From positions 1-13,415 of the forward strand of contig MNXK01000113.1 of the NCBI GenBank assembly GCA_001872165.1: DNA of 13,415 bases, given 5' to 3'. The DNA is from Anaerolineae bacterium CG2_30_58_95. Lineage in GTDB: Bacteria; Chloroflexota; Anaerolineae; Anaerolineales; Villigracilaceae. A program made the translations under genes and the position numbers. The notes under the pieces are model-generated. The model ran no database searches. It was given only the letters and a program-made list of their open reading frames with translations, and had not been told where the DNA came from. Below are positions 6,500-13,415 of the stretch, one piece after another (position 1 is the first letter of the stretch; the number at the start of each line of letters is the position of its first letter).

Positions 6500-8827
6500 T
6501 TACTGACTGCCGGATTCGGCTCTCAGCTTTTGAAGCAATCTCTTGTAATCCTCGAGATTGAGAGGATTCATCGCCATGATCTTCTCGACCGTCCGGATCG
6601 CGCCAGCGCGGTTACCGGCCTGCAGCAGATTCTCTCCCAGCGCGTCGAGCTGCGCGATTGCCTCCTTGACCCAGCCGGCCCGGGCGTATTCATCAGCCAG
6701 GTAGCCCTGCAAGATGGCCTGGCCGGGATTTTCCTGCGCCAGACCTTCGAGGAAGGGGATCGCCTCGGCGCGCTGGCCGCTGCTGTCCAGGTAAGCCAGG
6801 TAATTATCCAACTCGGCCAGGGCCTGATTCGGCTGATCGAGACGGAGGTTCAGATCAACCAGACTCTTGCGCACAGGCGCATCTTCTGGTTGCAGGGTGC
6901 GGATCTGCTCGAAGAGGCGCAAGGCCTGCCGCCAATCCAAGTGCTGCATGTCAATATCCGCCATGCGTAGCATGATTTGGACGCTCCAATCCTGGTTGGC
7001 GCCAGCCTGTTGCGCCAGGCGCAGGGCGCTCGTGTACGTCTTGCGCGCCATGTCCAACTCGGCCAGGCGGTAATAAATGTCAGCCAGGCGGATGTACTCG
7101 CCGATCGCCTCGTCCACAAGGCCTTGGGCAACGAGTTGTTCGATCAAGCGGGTGCGCGCCGTGGTGTCCATTGGCGCCACTTCGATGACTCGCCGTAGCA
7201 AGTTGGTGGCCTGGGCCGCTTCGCCGCGCACATTATAAGCCTGCGCCACAACCGTATACTTGGTGATCGCATCTTGTGTACGCCCATCCTGGATTAACAA
7301 ATCCCCAAGCAGGGTGTGTAACGGCAAGTAGGTTGGGGCATATTGAAGCGAGTCGAAGATCTCGTCCACTGCCGAGCGAAAATGCCCGGCTTGAGCCAAT
7401 TGGTGTACTTTATCAATCGCCCGGATGATCTGGCCACTCTGGGTCTGGGTCATGATCTCGGCCAGCGGCAGCGGCGGCGCGCCGGGGCTGCTTTGAGGTA
7501 ACTGCTGACGCGCCTGGCTGACGAGCGTGCGCCAGTTGGGCTGGAGCAGCAGGGTCTTGATGTTATCACACAGCTTCTCCAGTTCCTGGCTGTCACTCTT
7601 TTTGGCCTGCGCCTCGATCAGGGGTTCGTAGAGTTGGCGAATCGAATCCGCTTGTTCAGGAGGCACGACCAACGAATCGGCCAGCTTGAGCGCCTCCATA
7701 TACTCTTCGGCGGCTTCCTTCAGGCGACCCATCTGGCGCAGGATCTCAGCCATCACCAGGCGAGCGCCCAATGCGTAATCGGCGTTCTTGACCGCATGCT
7801 GAAGGTAACGCAGGGCGCTTTCGAGGCGGTCGCCCCTGGCGCGCAATAAGCCTAAATCATAATATAGTGCTGAACTTTTGTAACCGGCTTCGAGTGCTTT
7901 CTCAAGCTCTTCGGCGGCCTGTGCGTCTTGATTATTGCTTTGGGCGTCAATGGCCTGCCCCAGGTGGAGCAGCACCTTGGCGCGTTCGGTTTTCTTCAAC
8001 GACAGCGGATCGGTGCCGTGCACAAAGGCTTGCATGCTGCGCTGGGGAGGGGGTGTATCAACGTTCTCGCTGTATAGCTCGAACAGCACCTCTGCCATCC
8101 GATTCAGCGCCTTTCCGCGCGCTTCTTCAATCGGATCCAGCCCCTCTTCGGCCGGCTTGGGCGCTTCGAGCTGCCGCACCTGGGCCATGCGCAACGGGCC
8201 TGTGCCGCCCTTGCGGCGGATCGGTTTGGGCAGCATCTGCCCATTTTTCAGCAAGGTTTTGGCTTGCCTGGCTTCAGGACTATTCGGCGCCAGGTGCAAG
8301 GCGCGTCCGACCATCTCGGCTGTCTTGTCGGCGTTACCGGCTTGCTGGTAAAGACTGGCAACGACCAGGTATTCGCTGACCGCCTGCTGGATGCGATTGA
8401 GACGCTCATGCACCAACGCCAGGCGCGAGTGGGCGGTGAAATTCTCGGGATCCAGTTGGGTGACGCGCAACCAGTTCTCGAGAGCCTTGTCCACTTCTTT
8501 GGATTTGATGTATAGTTCGGCCGACTGTAAGGCCGCCTGGACAGCCTGTTTCAAATGCCCCAGGCGCTCGGAAAGCTGGGCGATTTTCTCCAGCGGGAGC
8601 GGATCATCAGGCGAGACCTGCGCCGCATGTTTGTAAATCCCGAGGGCCTCTTCATACCGCCCTGCCTGATAGAGCGCCAGGCCAAGGCTGGTCAGCGCCT
8701 TGGGTTTTTCGGGAAATTCCGCCAACGCTTTTTGATAGGCCTCGACAGCCTGTTCCCATTTCTGGTCCCAGGCCGCCGAGTGGCCCTCGTTCATCGCGTT
8801 TTGAAAAACGTCTTCGCGTCCGGGCAT
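6500..8827 (-). CDS. Long tetratricopeptide-repeat protein
   Basis: A 775-residue protein built almost entirely of TPR-like helical hairpins, expected to be a protein-interaction scaffold in the cytoplasm. No signal peptide, membrane segment or enzymatic motif is seen. A first TPR block runs from about residue 12 to 205 (for example ALTSLGLALYQAGRYEEALGIYKHA and SRLALVHERLNRIQQAVSEYL). A basic, Gly/Pro-containing linker (about 205-240) follows, then a second block to the C-terminus with many units ending in the usual proline. The start at 8827 is chosen because the upstream in-frame ATG at 8881 lies in a palindromic repeat and adds a non-TPR tail; GAGA sits about 10 nt before 8827. The gene is bounded on both sides by related repeat modules. 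The partner and pathway are unknown. Confidence 0.88.
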   Translation of the reverse strand: MPGREDVFQNAMNEGHSAAWDQKWEQAVEAYQKALAEFPEKPKALTSLGLALYQAGRYEEALGIYKHAAQVSPDDPLPLEKIAQLSERLGHLKQAVQAALQSAELYIKSKEVDKALENWLRVTQLDPENFTAHSRLALVHERLNRIQQAVSEYLVVASLYQQAGNADKTAEMVGRALHLAPNSPEARQAKTLLKNGQMLPKPIRRKGGTGPLRMAQVRQLEAPKPAEEGLDPIEEARGKALNRMAEVLFELYSENVDTPPPQRSMQAFVHGTDPLSLKKTERAKVLLHLGQAIDAQSNNQDAQAAEELEKALEAGYKSSALYYDLGLLRARGDRLESALRYLQHAVKNADYALGARLVMAEILRQMGRLKEAAEEYMEALKLADSLVVPPEQADSIRQLYEPLIEAQAKKSDSQELEKLCDNIKTLLLQPNWRTLVSQARQQLPQSSPGAPPLPLAEIMTQTQSGQIIRAIDKVHQLAQAGHFRSAVDEIFDSLQYAPTYLPLHTLLGDLLIQDGRTQDAITKYTVVAQAYNVRGEAAQATNLLRRVIEVAPMDTTARTRLIEQLVAQGLVDEAIGEYIRLADIYYRLAELDMARKTYTSALRLAQQAGANQDWSVQIMLRMADIDMQHLDWRQALRLFEQIRTLQPEDAPVRKSLVDLNLRLDQPNQALAELDNYLAYLDSSGQRAEAIPFLEGLAQENPGQAILQGYLADEYARAGWVKEAIAQLDALGENLLQAGNRAGAIRTVEKIMAMNPLNLEDYKRLLQKLRAESGSQ

Positions 8828-8864
8828 AGAGTTCTCATTTCTTGCTCTGGCAGTTAGTGGGTCG

Positions 8865-8935
8865 GGCTCCTCGCGAAGCACCCCCGGAAGGGGGCATGCC
8901 CGACGGCGTGCCCGCAGGGTGCTTCGCGAGGAGCC
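8865..8935. repeat. REP-like element with perfect 19-bp inverted arms
   Basis: Arms at 8865-8883 and 8917-8935 are exact reverse complements (GGCTCCTCGCGAAGCACCC on the left), separated by 33 nt that contain the 10-bp palindrome GGGCATGCCC (8892-8901). It lies between polA (ends 8974) and the TPR gene start (8827). It could form a strong hairpin in a read-through transcript, but no T-run follows, so terminator function is uncertain. Confidence 0.88.
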
Positions 8936-8973
8936 GTCTCTACAAAAGAATTCCAGCGACTTCTGTCAGTGAA

Positions 8974-11790
8974 TCAATCAACCGGTTTCATCTCATCCCA
9001 ATTCAGGCCACAGCGCGCCTCAGTCGAAAGCGGGATGCTGATTGGATAAGCATTCTCCATCACCTGCTGCACGAGACGGGCCGTTGCGGTCAACTCGGCG
9101 TGCGGACATTCGATCACCAGCTCGTCGTGCACCTGCAAGAGCATCCTGCCGCGCAGACCGGCTTGCGCCAGGGCAGGTGGGATCTTTAGCATGGCGATTT
9201 TCATTATATCAGCAGCCGTGCCTTGGATGGGCGCATTGATGGCCTCGCGTTCCTCGCGGTTCTTCAAGTTGTAATTCAATTGGCTCTTCAAGGCCGGGAA
9301 ATAGCGCCGCCGGCCGAGAAGGGTCTCCACGTAACCATTCTGGGCGGCCTCGCGCCGGATGCCATCCAGGTATTTCTTGACGCCGGGAAATTGCCTGAAA
9401 TAGGAGGCCACGAAATCTTCCGATTCAGCCAGCGTCAGCTCTGTGGTGCGCGTCAGGCCAAAAGCGGACATGCCGTAGATCAGGCCGAAGTTGATCGCCT
9501 TGGCGTGGCGGCGCTGCTCCTTGCTGACCTGTTCGAGCGGAATGCCGTAGATGGCAGCCGCGGTGGTGGCATGGATATCCTGCCCGGCGCGGAAGGCATC
9601 CAGCATGGCTTCGTCTCTGGCCATGTGCGCCACGATACGCAGCTCGATCTGCGAGTAATCCACCGAGAGCAAGACGTTCCCCGCTTCAGCCACGAAACCG
9701 CGCCGCACGCGGCGTCCAATCTCGGTGCGCGTCGGGATATTTTGCAGGTTCGGGTTGGAGGACGAGAGCCGCCCCGTCACCGCGCCGGTCTGGCTGAAGG
9801 AGGTGTGCACGCGGCCGGTCTCCGGGTGGATCTGGGCAGGCAGCGCGTCCACGTAAGTGGACTTGAGCTTCGAAAGTTCGCGGTATTCCAGCACCATGTC
9901 CACGACCGGATGCTGACCCGACATCTCATCCAGCACGCCCGCGGCGGTGGAATAATGCCCGGAGGCGGTCTTGCGTCCCTGGTCGGGCGGGGTCAGGCGC
10001 AGGGTCACGAAGAGCACGTCGGATAATTGCTGGGTGGAGTTGATGTTGAAGGTCTTGCCGACGGCGGCATATACATCCTGCTCGATGGCCTTCATCCGCT
10101 CGTCGAGTTGGATGGAGAATGCCGCGAAAAAGTCGCGATCCAGCGCCACACCCGCCATTTCCATCCCGGCCAGCACGCTGACGAGAGGCATTTCGATGCC
10201 GGTGAACAAGTCCCAGGCCTTGGGGATGCGCTTGAGTTCTTTATCTAACACAGGATGAAGGCGCAGCGTGATCTCGGCATCCGCGACGGCATAGGCGGCC
10301 GCATCCTGGATCACCACTTCGGCCATGCTGATTTGTTTCTTGCCCTTGCCGATCAGGTCCTCGATGTGGGTCATCGCCTCGCCCAGGCGGGCGGCGGCCA
10401 GGTTCTTCAGCCCCAGGTTGCGCGAGGACGGGTCAATCACCCACTCGGCGATCATCGTATCGAAAGACAGCGGGACAACGAATAATCCCTGCCGCGCCAG
10501 CATGATGAAATCGTACTTCAGGTTGTGGCCGATCTTGGGTATTCGAGCATCGGTCAGCGGGATGCGCAGCGCGGAAAGCACCCCTTCGAGCGGCAACTGC
10601 GTCCCGGCGTTGTGGCCGACGGGGATGTAATACCCCTCGCCTTCCTTGACCGCCAGCGAGATGCCCACCAACCCGGCAGTCATCTCGTCGGTGGAGGTGG
10701 TCTCGGTGTCAAAGGAGATGACGGAGGCGGCGTTCAGCGCCTCGGCCAGCGCGGACAATTGTGCCGCTGTATCCACTACGGTCACTTTCATGCCCGGCAT
10801 CGTCCCGGACCCTTCGACTGGCTCAGGGCGGCGCCTGGGGACTGCCACCGTTACCGGAGCCATTGCCTCCCCGAAGAGACTCAGTTGCTGCGTGCCGGCC
10901 GGGGTGACGCCGCCAGTCAGTTTCTTCAGCTTGTCCACCAGCGAGCGGAACTCCAGCTCGCGGAACAGGGCCTCCACTTTGGCCGGGTCGAAGGCGTCGG
11001 GTTTGGCCTGCTCGAGATTGAGCGCAATCGGCAGATCGGTGCGGATGGCGGCGAGATCGCGGCTCATGTAAGCGGATTCTTTCCCCGCTTCCAGCTTGGC
11101 GCGCCAGCGCGGCTCGACCTCGTCCAGGTGGGCATAGATGTTGTCGAGGGTGGTGTACTTGCCGAGCAGGTTTTCGGCGGTCTTCTTGCCCACGCCGGGC
11201 ACGCCAGGGATGTTGTCGGACGTGTCGCCGACGATGGCCTTATAGTCCACCACCTGCTCCGGGCGGACGCCGAGCTTGCCCATCACGTCGTCGGCGGTGA
11301 TGTAATTCTGGTCGTCGCCCGCCAGATAGACGATGGTGCGCTTGTCCACCAATTGCAGCAGGTCGCGGTCGCCGGTGATAATTTTGACGCCCAGTCCCTG
11401 CGCGGCGCCCCAGCGGGCGGCCGAGCCGAGCACGTCGTCGGCCTCGAAGCCTTCCATTTCGAGGCGCGGGACGTTGAAGGCGTCCACCATCTGGCGGATG
11501 CGCTCGATCTGCGGGCGCAGGTCGTCGGGCATCTTGGCGCGCGTAGCCTTGTATTCGGGGTAGATATCGTCGCGGAAGGTCTTGCCGGTATCGAAGGCCA
11601 CCGCCAGGTAATCGGGCTTTTCTTGCTCGTAGATGCGCAGGAGTTCGCGGGCGAAGCCGTAGATGCCGGCGGTGGGTTCGCCTTTGGAGGTCTGCCAGCG
11701 CGTCGCGCCGCCGGACGAATAACCGGTGAGGGCATAATACATGCGATAGGCCAGGGCATGGCCGTCAATCAAGTACAGCGTAGGGGGCAT
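8974..11790 (-). CDS. polA: DNA polymerase I with active-looking 5' nuclease and proofreading domains
   Basis: Repairs DNA and replaces RNA primers. Seen (938 aa): a 5'-3' flap nuclease domain (1-290; LIDGHALAYR, EGFEADDV, TGDRDLLQLV, GDTSDNIPGVPGVGKKTA). The 3'-5' exonuclease (about 335-520) has its carboxylates intact: D361 and E363 (SFDTET), D427 (HNLKYDF) and D504 (YAVAD). The polymerase domain has motif A DYSQIELR (D711), motif B RRHAKAINFGLIYG (760-773; F768) and motif C QVHDE (D889). Many bacteria have lost proofreading here, so retention is notable. The linker between nuclease and exonuclease (about 295-335) includes RRRPEPVEGS (319-328), encoded by a 28-nt dispersed repeat. The gene starts 13 nt after the response-regulator fusion and is probably co-transcribed with it. 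No Shine-Dalgarno is obvious. Confidence 0.97.
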   Translation of the reverse strand: MPPTLYLIDGHALAYRMYYALTGYSSGGATRWQTSKGEPTAGIYGFARELLRIYEQEKPDYLAVAFDTGKTFRDDIYPEYKATRAKMPDDLRPQIERIRQMVDAFNVPRLEMEGFEADDVLGSAARWGAAQGLGVKIITGDRDLLQLVDKRTIVYLAGDDQNYITADDVMGKLGVRPEQVVDYKAIVGDTSDNIPGVPGVGKKTAENLLGKYTTLDNIYAHLDEVEPRWRAKLEAGKESAYMSRDLAAIRTDLPIALNLEQAKPDAFDPAKVEALFRELEFRSLVDKLKKLTGGVTPAGTQQLSLFGEAMAPVTVAVPRRRPEPVEGSGTMPGMKVTVVDTAAQLSALAEALNAASVISFDTETTSTDEMTAGLVGISLAVKEGEGYYIPVGHNAGTQLPLEGVLSALRIPLTDARIPKIGHNLKYDFIMLARQGLFVVPLSFDTMIAEWVIDPSSRNLGLKNLAAARLGEAMTHIEDLIGKGKKQISMAEVVIQDAAAYAVADAEITLRLHPVLDKELKRIPKAWDLFTGIEMPLVSVLAGMEMAGVALDRDFFAAFSIQLDERMKAIEQDVYAAVGKTFNINSTQQLSDVLFVTLRLTPPDQGRKTASGHYSTAAGVLDEMSGQHPVVDMVLEYRELSKLKSTYVDALPAQIHPETGRVHTSFSQTGAVTGRLSSSNPNLQNIPTRTEIGRRVRRGFVAEAGNVLLSVDYSQIELRIVAHMARDEAMLDAFRAGQDIHATTAAAIYGIPLEQVSKEQRRHAKAINFGLIYGMSAFGLTRTTELTLAESEDFVASYFRQFPGVKKYLDGIRREAAQNGYVETLLGRRRYFPALKSQLNYNLKNREEREAINAPIQGTAADIMKIAMLKIPPALAQAGLRGRMLLQVHDELVIECPHAELTATARLVQQVMENAYPISIPLSTEARCGLNWDEMKPVD
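10808..10835. repeat. 28-nt dispersed repeat in the polA linker, copy 2
   Basis: Reverse-complement match (27 of 28) to 4503-4530. In polA it is read as RRRPEPVEGS between the 5' nuclease and 3'-5' exonuclease domains, the opposite orientation relative to coding from copy 1. Five of the six reading frames through it have no stop codon. Confidence 0.85.
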
Positions 11791-11803
11791 GGTGTAATGG
11801 GCG

Positions 11804-13336
11804 TCATGCGGGGAATTCGCGATAAAACGGCTCGAGCGACTTGGAAATACCTTGCCGCTGGCGGGTCTGCTGGACGAAATCCTTGATCATTTGCGCCGGA
11901 GCCGGTTGCGTGCCTCCCATGATCAGGTAGCCTGGCGCCCAGAAGTCGCCCGAGGGATTTTCCTTCTTGAAGCGAGGGAACTCTTCGAAAATCTTTTCGG
12001 AAATCCGCTGGCGAACAACGCGCATCATATAACTCGGTGAGGCAGCCGGGGGTACATTGGCAAGCCAGTGCAGGTAATCCGGGCGCACCGAGATGAATTC
12101 CAGGCGCCAGCCGAAGGCGATGCAGATCTCTGGCATCCATTCGGACAGACGCTCCGCCAGGTCGCCAGTCAGGTGATGCTGGGCGAAGCGCGGGATGAGC
12201 AGACAGGCATAGGTCAGGTTGTAGACCGAGGCCGAGACCGGCTCCAGGACGATGTTCCTGCCCTCCTCGGCGGGAAGGCGCGGCTGGGTATCATCCTGCG
12301 CATCGGGAGGTTTTTCCTCCGTTTTGGGGACTGCTTTCTGTCTGCCGGTGCGGGTTTTGGTAGCTGCTTCCACTGGGCTTTGCGGAGCAGCTACCATTTT
12401 CGTCGCCGGCTCCGCAACCACCTCGGAGGTCGTCGCCGGGGCTGGTCCGGCGTAATCCAGCTGAGACTCCTTGCCGGATTCCGGCTTGTAAGCCTCCAGC
12501 GGCGGGGGCGGAAGGGCGCCCGCTGCGCCGACAGCCTCATCGCTCATCTCCTCTCCTACCGGCTGGGAGGACGAGAGCGAATGGACCAACTGTCCAGCCT
12601 GGGTGCGGATGGTGCTGAACGGCGTCTCGGCATCGAAGGCAAGCGCCAGGACAAGTCCGGCGGCCAGCCGCGTGGCGAACAACATGTGCTCGGCCTTGGT
12701 CGAGTCCAGGCGGACGAAGCGTACCAGGTCGCTCTCTTCGGTCTTGTCCCAATAACGCGCCACCATGCGCGCCAGCTCATGGGCGGCGGCCTGGGGCAGT
12801 TGGCCGGCATACGCCCACAGCTCGTTCCCGCGGTTGATCAGGGCCGCCTGGGCCGAGGATTCGAGCGTCAGCCGGGTGAGATGCTGGGCGGCGCGGTTCA
12901 CGTCTGCGAGCCAGGGCATTTCGAGATTGGCTACCGGCGGGGCAGCCGGAGCGTTTTGGGGCGCCCGGCGCAGGGTCGCGGCTCGAGGCGGCTGGGCCAA
13001 CTTATCCATCAACTCCAGCAGGTCTCTTACATAAAAGGGCTTGGTAAGGTGCGCCCGGGGATTCAATTCATCCAGCGCCGGGTCGGCGTCAACTGCTGAA
13101 AGGAAAACAAAACGCATCTCGGCGTTGGCCTGCAACAGGGCGCGACCGGCCTCGAGCGCATCCGCAATGTCGAGGTCCAGGAACGTCAGCGAGCACTTCT
13201 CCTTGCGGACGTAAGCGGCCGCCTCGTCAACCTGGCGAAACACGCGTACGCTGAACCGGCTTTCCCCTTCCAGGCTGCGGGAAACCAGTTCCCCAAAAGT
13301 GACATCTTGTGTAAGTACCAGAAGCGGAGTGACCAT
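11804..13336 (-). CDS. Receiver-Roadblock-like-degenerate IS200/Y1 transposase-domain fusion
   Basis: A 510-residue fusion with no recognised function. Domains seen: (1) a response-regulator-like receiver at 1-115 with D11, probable phosphoacceptor D54 (TFLDLD), S80 and K99 (LTKPF). (2) Residues 140-255 have a helix/strand pattern resembling Roadblock/LC7 (AALINRGNELWAYAG, DLVRFVRL, AAGLVLALAF, terminal amphipathic helix). (3) An Ala/Pro/Glu-rich linker spans 256-362. (4) A domain at about 366-495 matches the IS200/REP-associated Y1 transposase fold (YNLTYACLLIPRF, MPEICIAFGW, FISVRPDYLHWLANVPP, FWAPGYLIMGG, IKDFVQQ). The HUH motif reads YLH (Y421, H423) and the catalytic tyrosine position is F487, so nicking activity is probably lost while DNA binding may remain. 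It lies 13 nt upstream of polA and has a promoter-like sequence placing the transcript start near the ATG. It may be a phosphorylation-controlled nucleic-acid-binding regulator (inference). Confidence 0.85.
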   Translation of the reverse strand: MVTPLLVLTQDVTFGELVSRSLEGESRFSVRVFRQVDEAAAYVRKEKCSLTFLDLDIADALEAGRALLQANAEMRFVFLSAVDADPALDELNPRAHLTKPFYVRDLLELMDKLAQPPRAATLRRAPQNAPAAPPVANLEMPWLADVNRAAQHLTRLTLESSAQAALINRGNELWAYAGQLPQAAAHELARMVARYWDKTEESDLVRFVRLDSTKAEHMLFATRLAAGLVLALAFDAETPFSTIRTQAGQLVHSLSSSQPVGEEMSDEAVGAAGALPPPPLEAYKPESGKESQLDYAGPAPATTSEVVAEPATKMVAAPQSPVEAATKTRTGRQKAVPKTEEKPPDAQDDTQPRLPAEEGRNIVLEPVSASVYNLTYACLLIPRFAQHHLTGDLAERLSEWMPEICIAFGWRLEFISVRPDYLHWLANVPPAASPSYMMRVVRQRISEKIFEEFPRFKKENPSGDFWAPGYLIMGGTQPAPAQMIKDFVQQTRQRQGISKSLEPFYREFPA

Positions 13337-13342
13337 GTAAAT

Positions 13343-13371
13343 AGTTTATCACGGCCTCGGTTGTCAGGCAA
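13343..13371 (-). promoter_or_regulatory. Candidate promoter for the response-regulator fusion gene, possibly leaderless
   Basis: -35 TTGCCT (13371-13366), a 17-bp spacer and -10 TAAACT (13348-13343) on the - strand. The expected start about 7 nt downstream coincides with the ATG at 13336, and no Shine-Dalgarno is visible, so the mRNA could be leaderless. The -35 resembles the TTGCCA of both tRNA promoters. Confidence 0.4.
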
Positions 13372-13415
13372 GTAGCCTTAATTACAATGCCGTCAGGATG
13401 CTTCTTGACTTTTGG

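Noticed and set aside
8828..8881. Longer TPR-protein start at 8881
   Set aside because: It begins inside the left arm of the 19-bp inverted repeat and adds a tail without TPR character; the ATG at 8827 is better placed.
11804..11806. UGA stop codons of the fusion gene (11806-11804) or polA (8976-8974) as selenocysteine codons
   Set aside because: The proteins are complete at these points, the downstream frames show no conserved continuation, and no SECIS-like hairpin directly follows.
10525..11886. A 453-codon open frame on the + strand antisense to polA
   Set aside because: It is a shadow of the GC-rich polA gene: low-complexity composition, no recognisable domain, and polA motifs are continuous on the opposite strand.
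11804..13336. Active IS200/IS605 insertion sequence
   Set aside because: The transposase-like domain is only the C-terminal quarter of a fusion, its catalytic residues are replaced, and no flanking left/right-end hairpins were seen.

Overview
The window reads as ordinary chromosome from a fairly GC-rich bacterium. The gene repertoire suggests a member of Chloroflexota, probably Anaerolineae: a plant-EGY-like site-2 protease, a dikinase-ATP-domain protein lacking its histidine domain, a response-regulator/IS200-like fusion, and many small palindromic repeats inside and between genes. This assignment is inferred from family resemblance; no rRNA or other phylogenetic marker was compared.

Layout: one gene on the + strand (33-2351) encodes a protein with the pyruvate/PEP dikinase ATP-binding domain. 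Everything else is on the - strand. In transcription order from the right edge these are: a REC-Roadblock-like-degenerate IS200 (Y1) fusion (13336-11804), DNA polymerase I (11790-8974), a long TPR protein (8827-6500), tRNA-Pro(GGG), tRNA-Sec(UCA), an M50 site-2 protease (5900-4641), a lipoprotein solute-binding protein (4637-3144) and a viroplasmin-type ribonuclease H (3042-2365), which converges on the + strand gene with a 13-nt gap.

Likely transcription units are fusion gene + polA (13-nt gap) and protease + solute-binding protein (3-nt gap). Each tRNA has its own TTGCCA-N17-TATNNT promoter. DNA polymerase I and RNase H are both complete and share a role in primer and RNA-DNA hybrid processing, although they are not adjacent.

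Three observations stand out. (1) The response-regulator fusion carries an IS200/REP-transposase-like domain in which the first HUH histidine and the catalytic tyrosine are both replaced, which looks like a domesticated single-strand-DNA-binding module under a receiver domain, next to polA. (2) Short palindromic repeats sit in frame inside real genes: two copies of a 24-nt hairpin in RNase H, and two copies of a 28-nt repeat, one in the tether of the lipoprotein and one in the interdomain linker of DNA polymerase I. (3) A structurally complete selenocysteine tRNA implies that the organism decodes UGA as selenocysteine. Intergenic space is otherwise filled with nested inverted repeats and heptad or 23-bp tandem arrays.
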